A stretch of DNA of 64,000 bases from Mangrovibacter yixingensis (lineage in GTDB: Bacteria; Pseudomonadota; Gammaproteobacteria; Enterobacterales; Enterobacteriaceae), in NCBI RefSeq assembly GCF_020523985.1, contig NZ_JAIVKM010000001.1, forward strand, positions 2,229,879 through 2,293,878. The letters run 5' to 3'. Under the pieces are notes generated by a model that made no database searches, had not been told where the DNA came from, and was given only the letters and a program-made list of their open reading frames with translations. Of the stretch, positions 47,990 through 59,205 are shown in pieces; the stretch's first letter is position 1; the number at the start of each line of letters is the position of its first letter. A program made the position numbers and the translations under genes.

Positions 47990-48030
47990 TTCTCAGAAAC
48001 ACAACGCACAACAATATAAAGGACAAGACC

Positions 48031-48369
48031 ATGAAAAATATCGACTTTACCAGCCCACGTGCAGCGGCCCGCCCTTTTACACCCAAACTGGCGGATTTCG
48101 TAGAGCAACCGCTCTATTCCGATGTCTGGGCGGACACAGACCTGGCCCCCCGCGACCGCAGCCTGATAACCATCGCCTGCCTGGTAGCGTTAAACCACGC
48201 TAATGAGTTACCTGCCCACTTGCGGCGCGGTGTAGAAAACGGGCTGACTCAGACTGAGCTAAGCGCCGTGATCACTCATCTGGCTTTTTATGCCGGTTTC
48301 CCGGCGGCCATTACTGCATCGGCTTACGCTAACGCGACGTTCAGTAATGACGAAAACAACGCGCAATAA
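48031..48369 (+). CDS. Carboxymuconolactone decarboxylase (CMD)-family protein
   Basis: A 112-aa protein of the CMD/AhpD-like fold: DLAPRDRSLITIACLVALNH, ELPAHLRRGVENGLTQTELS and ITHLAFYAGFPAAITA are the hallmark helices. There is no CxxC, so AhpD-type peroxidase activity is unlikely. It resembles the short CMD proteins found near dehydrogenases in aromatic or redox operons. AGGA precedes the ATG, 41 bp after the ALDH stop. Confidence 0.9.
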   Translation: MKNIDFTSPRAAARPFTPKLADFVEQPLYSDVWADTDLAPRDRSLITIACLVALNHANELPAHLRRGVENGLTQTELSAVITHLAFYAGFPAAITASAYANATFSNDENNAQ

Positions 48370-48442
48370 CACCTGGCTGCCAGCCACACTCAGCACGCTG
48401 GCAGCATACAACATCTTCTGACTTGTTATATGAGGCAATAAA

Positions 48443-49423
48443 ATGAAAGCGATAAACTTTGACGAATTCGGGCCTGCCAGCGTACTCAAACTGAGTGAAG
48501 CCCCAGACCCCATCCTTCGCCCGAATGATTTACTGGTTCGTACCCGTGCCGCAGGGGTTAACCGTGCTGATTTAACTCACCGCCGCGGTGGTTATGGCCG
48601 CCCTGATTTCGGTGATTCCACCATTATGGGGCTGGAAATTGCTGGCGATGTCATTGCTGTAGGGGAAAATGTCCGGGGTTACACGGTTGGTGACCGGGTG
48701 ATGGGGATTGTTGGTGGCGGCGCTTATGCTGAAATTGCCCGTATAGACTACCGCATGGCAATGCCCATCCCGGAAAAAATGGATTACATCCACGCAGCGG
48801 CGATTACCGAGGTGTTCGTCACGGCTAACGAAGCACTGATTAACCTTGGGCAGCTACAGGCTGGCGAAACAGTGCTGGTGCATGCAGGCGCTGGCGGGGT
48901 TGGTGGTGCAGCAGTGCAACTGGCTCATGCCGTGGGTGCGACAGTGCTGACAACAGCCAAAAAAGAAGCGCATGGCCTGGTCCACCAACTGGGCGCAGAC
49001 TACGCCATTGATTATGAGAACGAAGACTTCACCGATGTTGTTGCCCGTGTCACTGAAGGTAAAGGGGTGGATTTGATACTGGATTTTATTGGTGCGCCTT
49101 ACCTTTCCCGGAACGTTAATGCCCTGAACTTTGGTGGCCGCCTGGTGCAAATTGGTATTATGGGCGGGATTGAGAATGCACAATTGCCGCTGGACCGTGT
49201 GCTATACCGCCACTTGCGTATTATGGGAACCGTCATGAAGTCCCGTTCACAGGACGTTAAACAGGCCATGTCGCAACGCTTTCGCGAACGCTGGTTAACC
49301 CACTTTTCTGAAGCGAGTTTAAACCCGATTATCGACAGCGTGTTCCCACTTGCTGAAGCCAGTGCCGCGCACCAGCGCATGGAAGACGGGCTAAATGTGG
49401 GCAAAATTGTCTTAACCATGTAA
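48443..49423 (+). CDS. Zinc-free quinone oxidoreductase/alcohol dehydrogenase (MDR family)
   Basis: A 326-aa member of the medium-chain dehydrogenase/reductase family, QOR/PIG3-like. It has a GroES-like N-domain (RTRAAGVNRADLTHRRGGYG) and a Rossmann domain with VLVHAGAGGVGGAAVQLAHA near residues 145-165. The Cys/His zinc ligands of true alcohol dehydrogenases are absent. It probably reduces quinones or enals with NADPH. It is third in the ALDH operon, with GAGG before the ATG. Confidence 0.92.
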   Translation: MKAINFDEFGPASVLKLSEAPDPILRPNDLLVRTRAAGVNRADLTHRRGGYGRPDFGDSTIMGLEIAGDVIAVGENVRGYTVGDRVMGIVGGGAYAEIARIDYRMAMPIPEKMDYIHAAAITEVFVTANEALINLGQLQAGETVLVHAGAGGVGGAAVQLAHAVGATVLTTAKKEAHGLVHQLGADYAIDYENEDFTDVVARVTEGKGVDLILDFIGAPYLSRNVNALNFGGRLVQIGIMGGIENAQLPLDRVLYRHLRIMGTVMKSRSQDVKQAMSQRFRERWLTHFSEASLNPIIDSVFPLAEASAAHQRMEDGLNVGKIVLTM

Positions 49424-49464
49424 ACCAGGCTCATGTAAACCTCACCGGACAGCACCCCAGATAC

Positions 49465-49499
49465 AGGGGGAGGAAGCCTTTCGTTTCCTCTCCCCCTCT
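49465..49499 (+). terminator. Hairpin after the ALDH-CMD-QOR operon
   Basis: AGGGGGAGGAA pairs with TTCC-TC-TCCCCCT (two-base bulge) around a short loop, starting 42 bp after the last stop. There is no long T-run; an intrinsic terminator of moderate strength is possible. Confidence 0.45.
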
Positions 49500-49688
49500 G
49501 CACAATGCCGCGCTAAATACCCGCTGGCGAAACGTTGCCGGATAACGGCTCTGTTTTCTCTGCCATCGGCTATTTACAAGCCCTGGCCCTTCACGAACAG
49601 CAACCCACTGGATTGCAGCAATCACCTATGGTATCAACCGGTATCAGCCATACTAAAAAGGCATTGTTGCTATAACCGGAATTCATGA

Positions 49689-49704
49689 TGTGATCCATAG
49701 CACA
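49689..49704. promoter_or_regulatory. CRP-like site upstream of yohJ
   Basis: TGTGATCCATAGCACA matches the CRP core TGTGA-N6-TCACA at nine of ten core bases. It lies 50-65 bp before the yohJ start, a usual position for activation. Confidence 0.5.
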
Positions 49705-49753
49705 AAACCTTTTTTAATTGTATGATGAATGCATTCATTCAGGGGTTACTTAA

Positions 49754-50155
49754 ATGCGCCATACATTGCTTATTATCTGGCAATATTGCCGGGCCTTCTT
49801 CTTTATCTATGCCTGTCTGTATGCCGGGCAGTTTATTGCCACACTGCTTCCTATTACGATCCCAGGCTCTATCATTGGCATGCTGATGCTGTTCCTGTTG
49901 CTCTCATTACAAATTCTGCCAGCCCAGTGGGTAAAACCTGGCTGCCATTTATTTATTCGTTATATGGCATTGCTGTTTGTTCCTATTGGAGTGGGTGTTA
50001 TGCAGTATTTCGATTTGCTGCGTACCCAGTTCGGGCCCATTGTAGTGTCGTGCACTATCAGCACCATAGTTATTCTGGTTGTTGTTAGTTGGAGTTCTCA
50101 GCTGGTTCACGGGGAACGTAAAGTTGTCGGCCAGAAAGAGGCTAAAGAGAAATGA
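49754..50155 (+). CDS. yohJ: LrgA/CidA-family membrane protein YohJ
   Basis: A 133-aa inner-membrane protein (E. coli YohJ 132) with four hydrophobic segments and the holin-like [18 protein letters not shown] motif. CidA/LrgA proteins form membrane partners with CidB/LrgB and are linked to cell lysis control and, in some bacteria, pyruvate or metabolite uptake. The stop overlaps the yohK start by 4 bp (ATGA). A CRP-like site lies upstream. Confidence 0.95.
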   Translation: MRHTLLIIWQYCRAFFFIYACLYAGQFIATLLPITIPGSIIGMLMLFLLLSLQILPAQWVKPGCHLFIRYMALLFVPIGVGVMQYFDLLRTQFGPIVVSCTISTIVILVVVSWSSQLVHGERKVVGQKEAKEK

Positions 50156-50844
50156 GTGATATTTGGTGGTCTTTGCCGCTGACACTGGTGGTTTTCTTTG
50201 CGGCACGTAAGCTTGGCTCTGTGGTAAAAACCCCGCTGCTGAACCCGTTGCTGGTTTCCATGGTAGTGATTATTCCTTTTCTGCTGCTTACAGGTATCAA
50301 ATACCAGCACTATTTTCAGGGCAGCAAAATGCTGAACGACTGGCTGCAACCCGCTGTGGTGGCGCTGGCATTTCCATTATATGAACAACTTCACCAAATC
50401 CGCGCCCGCTGGAAATCCATTATTTCCATCTGTTTTATTGGCAGCATGGTGGCAATGATAACGGGCACCAGCATTGCGCTATTAATGGGGGCGACACCAC
50501 AAATCGCGGCCTCAATACTGCCTAAATCGGTTACTACGCCTATTGCGATGGCAGTTGGTGGCAGCATTGGTGGTTTACCGGCAATCAGTGCAGTGTGTGT
50601 TATCTATGTGGGTATTTTAGGGGCGGTGTTTGGCCATACTCTGTTAAATGCCATGCACATCACCACCAAGGCATCACGCGGCTTGTCTATGGGTACAGCT
50701 TCCCATGCATTAGGCACTGCGCGTTGTGCGGAACTGGATTTCCAGGAAGGGGCATTCAGCTCACTGGCGCTGGTTATCTGCGGGATTATCACTTCACTGG
50801 TCGCCCCGTTTCTGTTTCCCGTTATTCTGGCAGTTGTAGGGTAA
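50152..50844 (+). CDS. yohK: LrgB/CidB-family membrane protein YohK
   Basis: A 230-aa inner-membrane protein (E. coli YohK 231) of the LrgB family. Conserved segments are [22 protein letters not shown] and [19 protein letters not shown]. It forms the second half of the yohJK pair and begins within the last codons of yohJ. Confidence 0.95.
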   Translation: MSDIWWSLPLTLVVFFAARKLGSVVKTPLLNPLLVSMVVIIPFLLLTGIKYQHYFQGSKMLNDWLQPAVVALAFPLYEQLHQIRARWKSIISICFIGSMVAMITGTSIALLMGATPQIAASILPKSVTTPIAMAVGGSIGGLPAISAVCVIYVGILGAVFGHTLLNAMHITTKASRGLSMGTASHALGTARCAELDFQEGAFSSLALVICGIITSLVAPFLFPVILAVVG

Positions 50845-50869
50845 AAGTTGCGCACAATCTCGAAAATAC

Positions 50870-50890
50870 GCAACATATTTCACATGTTGC
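50870..50890. promoter_or_regulatory. Dyad upstream of cdd, possible CytR site
   Basis: GCAACAT and ATGTTGC form a perfect 7-bp dyad separated by 7 bp, about 86 bp before the cdd start. CytR, which represses E. coli cdd with CRP, recognises GTTGCATT-like octamers in variable spacing, and both arms contain TTGC-type halves. No perfect CRP site was found beside it. Confidence 0.4.
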
Positions 50891-50975
50891 ACTAATAATT
50901 AGATTCATGTCACATATCAAGGTTAGTGAGAACCGTACACTACGGTTCCATTAACCTGATACAAGGCATCATGTT

Positions 50976-51860
50976 ATGCATCCCCGTTTTGTTTCAGCCT
51001 TCGAAACTCTGCCAGCCACTCTTCGTCCTTCCCTGCAACCTTTACTGGAAGATAGCGCGTTTCCGGCCATGCTCACTTCTGAGCAAACACAGCATCTGCG
51101 ACAACAAACCGGCATGGATAACAACGCACTGGCTTTTGCCTTGCTTCCTTTAGCTGCAGCCTGCGCCTGGACGGGCATTTCGCATTTTAATGTGGGAGCC
51201 ATTGTTCATGGTACGAGTGGCGCGCTGTGGTTCGGGGCCAATATGGAGTTTCCAGGCAGCAGCATGCAACAAACTATCCATGCCGAGCAAAGTGCTATCA
51301 GCCATGCATGGATGGGCGGAGAACAGGCCTTAAGCGGCATAACCGTTAACTATACGCCGTGCGGGCACTGCCGCCAGTTTATGAATGAACTCAACAGTGG
51401 GTTGTCGCTGGAGATTCATTTGCCAGAACGCGAACCTGCCACACTCGGCAATTACTTACCTGATGCCTTCGGCCCGAAAGACCTCGCCATCACAACATTA
51501 TTGTTGGATAACGAAGACCACAGTTTCCCGGTTACAGGTTCAGCGCTGGAACAGTCTGCCATTACCGCAGCCAACCGCAGCCACTGCCCATACAGCCAGT
51601 CACCAGGCGGAGTAGCATTACAAACCCACGATGGCAGCTTGTTCGCCGGGAGCTATGCCGAAAATGCGGCGTTTAACCCTTCATTACCCCCATTACAAGT
51701 GGCTCTGAACCTGCTACGCCTGCGTGGTTACCGCGCTGAAGATATCGCTTGCGCAGCAATAGCGGAACGTGAAAATGGGCAGATAAGCCACCACGACAGC
51801 ACGGTTTCCCTGCTTCATACTCTGGGTTGCCAGAATATAACGTTAGTTACGCTCGTGTGA
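50976..51860 (+). CDS. cdd: Cytidine deaminase Cdd
   Basis: A zinc enzyme that deaminates cytidine and deoxycytidine to uridine and deoxyuridine. It is 294 aa, the same as the dimeric E. coli type. Zinc ligands and catalytic Glu are in [11 protein letters not shown] (His, Glu) and [11 protein letters not shown] (both Cys). The C-terminal half is the catalytically dead repeat. It is followed by sanA. Confidence 0.97.
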   Translation: MHPRFVSAFETLPATLRPSLQPLLEDSAFPAMLTSEQTQHLRQQTGMDNNALAFALLPLAAACAWTGISHFNVGAIVHGTSGALWFGANMEFPGSSMQQTIHAEQSAISHAWMGGEQALSGITVNYTPCGHCRQFMNELNSGLSLEIHLPEREPATLGNYLPDAFGPKDLAITTLLLDNEDHSFPVTGSALEQSAITAANRSHCPYSQSPGGVALQTHDGSLFAGSYAENAAFNPSLPPLQVALNLLRLRGYRAEDIACAAIAERENGQISHHDSTVSLLHTLGCQNITLVTLV

Positions 51861-51888
51861 AAAGGTGAACAACGCGTGCTTAAATTAG

Positions 51889-52722
<834 letters not shown>

Positions 52723-52763
52723 ACCGTGGCGGGTTACCAGGCATTCCCGGTAAAAAATAAATA

Positions 52764-52799
52764 AAAAAACCGCGCCTGGCATAACCGGCGCGGTTTTTT
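52764..52799. terminator. Bidirectional intrinsic terminator between sanA and mglC
   Basis: Stem AACCGCGCC / GGCGCGGTT with a 10-nt loop, flanked by seven A on the left and six T on the right. It serves sanA (+) and mglC (-). Confidence 0.88.
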
Positions 52800-52811
52800 G
52801 TGCAAAACAGA

Positions 52812-53822
52812 TTATTTCTTACGGGCGTATTTCAGTGAATCCAGCGCCACAGCAAAGATAATAATGCCGCCTTTAATAATGTACTGCCAGTATGGGTTGA
52901 TACCAATATAGGTCAGGCCATAGTTAATTACAGTAAAAATGATTACCCCGGTAACCACACCAATCACTGTACCCACACCGCCACTGAACGAGACACCACC
53001 CACCACGCAGGCCGCAATGGCGTCCAGTTCGTACATAAAGCCCAGGTTGTTGGTTGCAGAACCAATACGTCCGGCTTCCAGCATCCCACCGAAGGCGTAA
53101 AACACACCAGATAAGGCATAGATCATCAGCAGGTTCAGGCCAACATTCACCCCGGATACTTTTGCCGCTTCTGGGTTGCCGCCGATAGCAAAAATGTTTT
53201 TACCAAAGCGGGTTTTGTTCCACAGGATCCAGACAAAAATACTGGCTATCACTGCGTAGAAGGTAATGTACGACAACCGGAACGTACCCAGTTGCACAAA
53301 ACCCTGGGTAAAGGTGGAGAATTGCTGTGCAAAGCCGGAAATAGGCGAAGCGCCGACAAAATCGTAATACAGGGAGTTAACCCCGTAGACGATAATCATA
53401 GTACCCAGGGTAGTGATAAACGGGGTCACATTCAGATAAGCGATAATAATCCCATTAATCAGGCCAATTACCGCGCCAATCACACACACAATCAAGATAA
53501 CCACGGGAATAGACATGGTTTCCAGGTGCGGGAACACTTTGTTGACGTTATCCATCGCCTGCAGCATGGTAGCCGCAATCACCGCTGCCAGGCCAACCTG
53601 ACGCCCGGCAGACAGGTCTGTCCCCTGGGTTACAATCAACCCTGCCACACCCAGTGCAATAATAATACGCACCGATGACTGAGTCAGAATGTTGCTCAGG
53701 TTAAGCAGGCTTAAAAAGGTTGGATCCTGGAAAATAATAATAGCCAGTAAGACAAACAGTACGACGTAAATACCGCCGTCTTTCAGGTAGGTAAGTAAGC
53801 TTTTCTTATTTAACGCACTCAT
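52812..53822 (-). CDS. mglC: Galactose/methyl-galactoside ABC permease MglC
   Basis: The membrane subunit of the MglBAC high-affinity galactose, glucose and methyl-galactoside importer, 336 aa as in E. coli. It has about eight to ten hydrophobic segments and the family ALGVAGLIVTQGTDLSAGR and GINPYWQYIIKGGIII motifs. It is the last gene of the operon, 15 bp after mglA. Confidence 0.98.
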   Translation of the reverse strand: MSALNKKSLLTYLKDGGIYVVLFVLLAIIIFQDPTFLSLLNLSNILTQSSVRIIIALGVAGLIVTQGTDLSAGRQVGLAAVIAATMLQAMDNVNKVFPHLETMSIPVVILIVCVIGAVIGLINGIIIAYLNVTPFITTLGTMIIVYGVNSLYYDFVGASPISGFAQQFSTFTQGFVQLGTFRLSYITFYAVIASIFVWILWNKTRFGKNIFAIGGNPEAAKVSGVNVGLNLLMIYALSGVFYAFGGMLEAGRIGSATNNLGFMYELDAIAACVVGGVSFSGGVGTVIGVVTGVIIFTVINYGLTYIGINPYWQYIIKGGIIIFAVALDSLKYARKK

Positions 53823-53837
53823 GAGAAGCCCCTGAGA

Positions 53838-55358
53838 TTAAAGGTGCAAAGACGCAAGACGCAATATTTCGTTTTGCGTGGCGGTTTTGGTGTCAACGAT
53901 GCCGGAAACGAGCCCATTGCTCATAACCAGAATCCTGTCAGTTATCCCTAATAACTCTGGCATTTCGGAGGAAATAATAATTATCCCCTTCCCTTTTTTC
54001 GCCAGTTCAGCCATTAGTTGGTAAATTTCAAATTTAGCCCCAACATCGATCCCGCGAGTCGGTTCATCAAGCATCAGTATTTCAGGTTGGGTTAATAACC
54101 AACGGCCAATAATGACCTTTTGCTGGTTACCACCAGACAAAGAACCGATCTGGGTTTTATGGCCAGGTGTTTTAACTCGCATGGCATCAATTACCCATTG
54201 GGTATCACTTTTCATGCGAGTATTATCCAGCAAACCGACTTTGTTTTTATACCGCTTAATATTAGAAATAAGCGAGTTAAAACCAATATCCAGGTAAGCA
54301 TAAATACCCGTTGAACGGCGCTCTTCGGTTACCAGCGCAAAACCATTATTAATGGCTTCATTCGCTGTATGGTTATTAATAGGCTTACCATGTAACTTAA
54401 TAGTGCCCGCTGACTTCTCGCGAATACCAAATAACGTTTCGACAATATCAGTACGTTTAGCACCCACCAACCCTGCTATACCCAGGATCTCCCCCTGGTG
54501 AAGGTCGAAGGAAATATCGCGAATAGAAGGCTGGCGTAAGGAAGTCAGATTACGGACTTCCATTATTACCTCACCCGGTGTGTTTTCACGCTCAGGGAAA
54601 CGCTGGCTCAGAGAACGCCCCACCATCATGGCGATAATTTTATCCATATCCAGCCCGTCAAGGGGCTGAGTGGCAATCCACTGGCCATCACGCAGTACGG
54701 TGATTTCATCACATAGCTGGAAAATTTCTTCCATCTTATGAGATATATAGACAATGCCGCACCCACGCTCTTTTAGCTTACGAATAATGGTAAACAGGTG
54801 GTTAACTTCTTTTTCTGTCAATGACGAAGTGGGCTCATCCATGATGACAATTTTGGCATCATAGGAAAAGGCCTTGGCGATTTCGATCATTTGCATTTGC
54901 GAAACGGATAACGTACCCACGCGTGCTTTAGGGTCGATATCAATATCCAGTTCTTCGAAAATCGCTTTGGTATCCTGGTACATTTTGTCCTGGTCGACAA
55001 ACATACCTTTCGTGGGATAACGCCCCAGCCACATGTTATCCATAACCGAACGCTGTAACACCAGGTTCAACTCCTGGTGAACCATGGAAATACCATTTTC
55101 CAGTGCTTCTTTTGCAGAATGGAATTCGATTTCTTTTCCCTGAAAAAGAATACTCCCGCTATCTTTCTTATAAATACCAAACAGGCATTTTAATAATGTT
55201 GATTTCCCTGCACCATTTTCCCCCATCAATGCATGAATTGAGTGCGGGCGAACTTTCAGGTTCACATTATCCAGCGCTTTTACGCCAGGAAATGATTTAT
55301 TAATGTTAGACATCTCTAACAAAAACTCACCTGACGGCTGTATATTATTGCTGACCAT
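53838..55358 (-). CDS. mglA: Galactose/methyl-galactoside ABC ATPase MglA
   Basis: A tandem-domain ATPase of the MglBAC importer, 506 aa as in E. coli. The first domain has Walker [13 protein letters not shown] near residue 43 and signature [15 protein letters not shown]; the second has signature [14 protein letters not shown] and Walker [15 protein letters not shown]. The ATG at 55358 (MVSNN) matches the E. coli start; a longer frame to 55397 is rejected. Confidence 0.98.
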   Translation of the reverse strand: MVSNNIQPSGEFLLEMSNINKSFPGVKALDNVNLKVRPHSIHALMGENGAGKSTLLKCLFGIYKKDSGSILFQGKEIEFHSAKEALENGISMVHQELNLVLQRSVMDNMWLGRYPTKGMFVDQDKMYQDTKAIFEELDIDIDPKARVGTLSVSQMQMIEIAKAFSYDAKIVIMDEPTSSLTEKEVNHLFTIIRKLKERGCGIVYISHKMEEIFQLCDEITVLRDGQWIATQPLDGLDMDKIIAMMVGRSLSQRFPERENTPGEVIMEVRNLTSLRQPSIRDISFDLHQGEILGIAGLVGAKRTDIVETLFGIREKSAGTIKLHGKPINNHTANEAINNGFALVTEERRSTGIYAYLDIGFNSLISNIKRYKNKVGLLDNTRMKSDTQWVIDAMRVKTPGHKTQIGSLSGGNQQKVIIGRWLLTQPEILMLDEPTRGIDVGAKFEIYQLMAELAKKGKGIIIISSEMPELLGITDRILVMSNGLVSGIVDTKTATQNEILRLASLHL

Positions 55359-55563
55359 AGTCATCACCTGGCTACATCCCATGAATAATCCGCTCATCAG
55401 GCATATTATGCCTGGCTTACCGAAAATTATTATGGGTAAAGTATTTATTGCTCATTATGTTGTAATAACAGGCACAGTATTTTCCCGCACCTGTTATTTC
55501 CTTTACTATTCAGGCCACATTTCTGTAACCTGAATAGCCAGGGCAAACAATGCTGAAATAGAA

Positions 55564-56559
55564 TTACTTACCTTCGAATTGAGATAAGTTATCTTTATCT
55601 ACGCCAACATAAGGTACGCGAACAATTTTATCGACAATTTTCCAGCTGGTGCCATCTGCTGGCGCTTTGCCATCGGCCAGGTTACGAGCCAGGTCAAACG
55701 TGGCTTTTGCCTGGTTGTTGGCATCGTTCAGTACCGTACCGGCCATTGCACCAGATTTAACCAGCGCCAGGGCTTCAGGCAGCGCATCCACACCGAATAC
55801 CGGAATTGACGATTTGTTGTGTGCTTTCAGCGCTTCTACCGCACCCATTGCCATGGCATCGTTGTTTGCAATAACCACTTCAATCTTGTTGGCATTTGGG
55901 CCAGACAGCCAGGCATCCATTTTATCTTTTGCCTGAGCGGTATCCCACATCGCGGTATCCAGGGCCAGTTGCTGTGTTTTCAGGCCCTTGTCATTCAGCG
56001 TTTTCACCACATAAGTCGTGCGCGCTTCTGCATCCGGGTGCCCAGGCTCGCCTTTGAGCAGAACATATTGCACTACGCCATCTTTGTTCAGATCCCAGGA
56101 GGGGTTGGCGGCCCAGTGTTTCGCAATCAGCTCACCCTGAATGATGCCAGACTCTTTAGAATCCGTGCCCACATAATAGGCTTTATCGTAGCTATCCAGC
56201 GCTTTACGGGAAGGTTCTTTGTTGAAGAAAACAATCGGCACGTTCTGTGAACGGGCTTTCATAATCACGGTGCCTGCGGCAGCCGGGTCAACCAGGTTAA
56301 TTGCCAGCGCTTTTACCCCTTTCGCCAACAAGACATCAATCTGGTCATTCTGTTTTGACTGGTCATTCTGCGAGTCATTCATCAGCAACTGAACATCTGG
56401 CGCACTTTCACCATCTTTTTCAATTGCCTTACGCACCACAGACATAAAGTTATCATCATATTTATAGATGGTGACGCCAATACGGGTTGCTGCGTTTGCA
56501 GCTGCGCCAAACAACATGCTTGCCATCACAGCTGACAGAGTAAGCACCTTCTTATTCAT
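55564..56559 (-). CDS. mglB: Galactose/glucose periplasmic binding protein MglB
   Basis: Periplasmic binding protein and chemotactic co-receptor for galactose and glucose, 331 aa (E. coli 332). The signal peptide ends near ANAAT (about residue 24). Conserved elements are [39 protein letters not shown] and [18 protein letters not shown]. It is the first gene of mglBAC, under CRP and GalS control upstream. Confidence 0.98.
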   Translation of the reverse strand: MNKKVLTLSAVMASMLFGAAANAATRIGVTIYKYDDNFMSVVRKAIEKDGESAPDVQLLMNDSQNDQSKQNDQIDVLLAKGVKALAINLVDPAAAGTVIMKARSQNVPIVFFNKEPSRKALDSYDKAYYVGTDSKESGIIQGELIAKHWAANPSWDLNKDGVVQYVLLKGEPGHPDAEARTTYVVKTLNDKGLKTQQLALDTAMWDTAQAKDKMDAWLSGPNANKIEVVIANNDAMAMGAVEALKAHNKSSIPVFGVDALPEALALVKSGAMAGTVLNDANNQAKATFDLARNLADGKAPADGTSWKIVDKIVRVPYVGVDKDNLSQFEGK

Positions 56560-56797
56560 GGTATCTCCGGTTTTGCAGGGTAACGATGAAAATCAGTCAG
56601 GCGGGATGTTTGTAATCAAAATGTTACATCACGCCGACTTTTCGGGAAAAAAGTTAACGCATCCATGTGATATAACATTCCGTTACTGCTTGTTATGAGC
56701 GTCCAGAGGGGCTTTATGTGATAACTACTCACGCGCAGTTACATTATGTTTCACCCTCTAAAACACCGCCATAATAGTAACCGTAATGTTAACTTAC

Positions 56798-56813
56798 TGT
56801 GAATTTACTCACA
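56798..56813. promoter_or_regulatory. CRP site of the mgl promoter
   Basis: TGTGAATTTACTCACA is a perfect TGTGA-N6-TCACA match. It lies 239 bp upstream of mglB, next to a galactose-type operator. Confidence 0.8.
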
Positions 56814-56814
56814 G

Positions 56815-56830
56815 ATTGAAACCGGTTACA
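56815..56830. promoter_or_regulatory. GalS/GalR-type operator upstream of mglB
   Basis: ATTGAAACCGGTTACA has the central AANCGNTT pattern of the GalR/GalS operator. It stands 2 bp from the CRP site, giving the overlapping layout known for mgl. Confidence 0.65.
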
Positions 56831-56867
56831 TCAAACTCTTTATAAAAGAAGTGATCTGGTACACACT

Positions 56868-57869
56868 TTATTGGTTGGATGAAACAGAGTGTCTACGAAC
56901 CAGGGTTGGCATAAAACAGTGAGTTTCTGACTCGTCAAGTGTGCCTGCAGCACCACGTAATGCCAGTTCAGTTGCAGTACGGGCCATGGAGGCAATCGGG
57001 TAACGTATGGTTGTCAGTTGAGGGTCGGTATACCTTGCAACGGGAATGTCATCAAAACCAATCACAGACACCTGTTGTGGGATATGGAATCCATTATCTT
57101 TCAGGGCAGTCATCGCCCCGGCGGCCATGCTGTCGTTATAGGCGAAAATCGCGCTTAATTGTTGGTTGCTACCAAGCAATTCCACCATTGCCGCTTCGCC
57201 TCCCTGCAAATCGGGGGTGCCACGCGCAATCCAACTTTCCCGAGGAGTAATCCCTTGCTCTTCCAGCGCCATGGCCCACCCCTGGCGGCGTTGAGTATCA
57301 TCATCAATACCATGGCTGGAGCTGAGATAACCTATACGCTTATGCCCTTGAGCCACCAGCATTCTGGTTGCCATTAATGCACCGGAAACATTGTCTAACC
57401 CAACGCAGCGGTGTTCATAACCGGGTAAAATTCGGTTAATCAGTACCATCCCCGGAACCTGTTCCATAAACAGCGCCATTTCCTGGTCAGATAATGCTTT
57501 AGCATGAACAATCAACGCATTACAGCGCTGGCGAATAAGCACTTCAATAGCATGCCGTTCTTTTTCAGCTTCATGGTAACTGTTACCCACCAGCACATAT
57601 TTGTTATGCGTCTGGGCAACACCGTCCACCGCTTTGACTAATGCGCCAAAAAAAGGGTCGGAAACATCCATTACCACAACGCCAATAGTGTCACTGACCT
57701 GGGTTGCCAGTGCCTGTGCGTTGGCATTAGGGCGATAGCCTAGTTGCGTCACAGCTTTCATGACTGCATCACGGGTATCAGGACTCACCAACGCACTATT
57801 GTTGAGGACGCGTGAAACTGTGGCAACGGAAACACCCGCGTAACGGGCTACATCGCGAATCGTGACCAT
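56868..57869 (-). CDS. galS: LacI-family repressor GalS (mgl regulator)
   Basis: A galactose-responsive repressor/isorepressor of the mgl and gal genes, 333 aa (E. coli 346, whose C-terminal tail is longer). The HTH and hinge are [20 protein letters not shown], and the effector domain has [20 protein letters not shown] and [15 protein letters not shown]. The ATG at 57869 matches the family start (MVTIRDVA). Galactose-type operators and CRP sites lie both upstream of it and upstream of mglB. Confidence 0.97.
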   Translation of the reverse strand: MVTIRDVARYAGVSVATVSRVLNNSALVSPDTRDAVMKAVTQLGYRPNANAQALATQVSDTIGVVVMDVSDPFFGALVKAVDGVAQTHNKYVLVGNSYHEAEKERHAIEVLIRQRCNALIVHAKALSDQEMALFMEQVPGMVLINRILPGYEHRCVGLDNVSGALMATRMLVAQGHKRIGYLSSSHGIDDDTQRRQGWAMALEEQGITPRESWIARGTPDLQGGEAAMVELLGSNQQLSAIFAYNDSMAAGAMTALKDNGFHIPQQVSVIGFDDIPVARYTDPQLTTIRYPIASMARTATELALRGAAGTLDESETHCFMPTLVRRHSVSSNQ

Positions 57870-57959
57870 GCAAATCATCCAGGCAGAGGTATTTAAAATT
57901 TTTGTCGCCGCGTTACCTGCGGTGTGGCGGTTATTTTGTCAGCGAGTGTGTTAACACAG

Positions 57960-57975
57960 CGTGAGGAAAATCACA
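57960..57975. promoter_or_regulatory. CRP-like site upstream of galS
   Basis: CGTGAGGAAAATCACA matches TGTGA-N6-TCACA at nine of ten core positions, 90 bp before the galS start. Confidence 0.6.
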
Positions 57976-57978
57976 GGG

Positions 57979-57994
57979 ATGAAAGCGGTTACAG
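57979..57994. promoter_or_regulatory. GalS/GalR-type operator upstream of galS
   Basis: ATGAAAGCGGTTACAG has the AANCGNTT core of the galactose operator and lies just beside the CRP-like site, consistent with autoregulation of galS. Confidence 0.6.
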
Positions 57995-58024
57995 TAGATA
58001 TGTTAACGATTGTGATCTGGATCG

Positions 58025-59182
58025 TTATCTGGTTGTAGATGAAACCTGAGTACCGGTCGCCAGCGCTGTCAGTTTGCGCCACACCCACTCCAGTGGCCCC
58101 TGGCGGAAAAAGTGCAACCAACAGACAGATAACACAAGGTTAACCAGCCACACCGCTGGCACAAATGCGAGGAGTTGTAACCGGCTAAAATGCATAAACA
58201 AGCCAGCCCGTTCAAAAATAGTGGTGCAAATAACCGTTTGTAACAAGTAATTCGTTAGTGCCATCCGGCCAACACAGGCAATAGCAATGGTGATACGCCA
58301 GGAAGCTATGGAGCGCCAGTAGCCAAAGATAAGTGATGCATAACCAATAGACTGCAGCGGAGCACTCAACTCCCGCGGGGACTGTAACAAGAAAGCACAC
58401 CACCGGTACTGCCAGCCTAAATGCCATTGTGCAAACACCGCTGGCGCGTTAATTAATAACCCCAACCCCACCAAAAGCGCGCCTGTGCGCCGGTAATGAG
58501 ACTGGCTGAAACGCCCACGTAACCAACCGCTACGCATCAGCGCTGCCCCCAGCAGCATCATACCTGCCAGTTGCCAGCCGTATTGTGCACCAATCGCTAA
58601 TAAGTTAGAGGACAGCAAGCTCAGGCGGTTATCTACCGCTTCCATTCCACCTTTTAACTTCCAGTAGGCTTCATATTGCAGCGGTGCGGCTTCTGGAACC
58701 CAGGAACGGCTGGTGTGATCACCAGAAATCAGCCCAAGGACCAGTAACACACCCAGGCCAATTAAATAGAGCACAATACCTGTGTTGAACAGCGCTTTCA
58801 CACCGCTGGCATCACGAATCATTCGCCAGCACACCAGTCCAACCAGCCCGTAAGCCAACAGGATATCGCCGTCCCATAAAAATACCGCATGGCAAAAACC
58901 CAACATAACCAGCAGTGTGAGGCGAGTTTGAATCCAGCGTTTACCGCGAGGCAGCAACATCTGCAATCCCGCGCCAAATAACAAGGCAAATAGCGTAAGG
59001 AATTTAACTTGAGCGAAGAGATCCAGCATGGCCCATGTCCAGGCATCGCTGAGTGTCGCACTGCCTGACCAGGCTGGGTTAAGATAAGCCGCCTTGGGTA
59101 AACCAAAGGCGACTATATTGAGAAGCAGGATGCCCAGAATGGCAACGCCGCGAATGAAATCGAGCGTAAGGTTTCTTTCCAT
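58025..59182 (-). CDS. yeiB: DUF418-family membrane protein YeiB
   Basis: A 385-aa inner-membrane protein (E. coli YeiB 385) with about nine hydrophobic segments and the conserved start MERNLTLDFIRGVAILGIL. The DUF418 C-domain contains GRMALTNYLLQT. Function is unknown. It lies between galS and folE as in E. coli. Confidence 0.95.
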   Translation of the reverse strand: MERNLTLDFIRGVAILGILLLNIVAFGLPKAAYLNPAWSGSATLSDAWTWAMLDLFAQVKFLTLFALLFGAGLQMLLPRGKRWIQTRLTLLVMLGFCHAVFLWDGDILLAYGLVGLVCWRMIRDASGVKALFNTGIVLYLIGLGVLLVLGLISGDHTSRSWVPEAAPLQYEAYWKLKGGMEAVDNRLSLLSSNLLAIGAQYGWQLAGMMLLGAALMRSGWLRGRFSQSHYRRTGALLVGLGLLINAPAVFAQWHLGWQYRWCAFLLQSPRELSAPLQSIGYASLIFGYWRSIASWRITIAIACVGRMALTNYLLQTVICTTIFERAGLFMHFSRLQLLAFVPAVWLVNLVLSVCWLHFFRQGPLEWVWRKLTALATGTQVSSTTR

Positions 59183-59205
59183 TGCATCCTGCCTGGCAGT
59201 TAACT

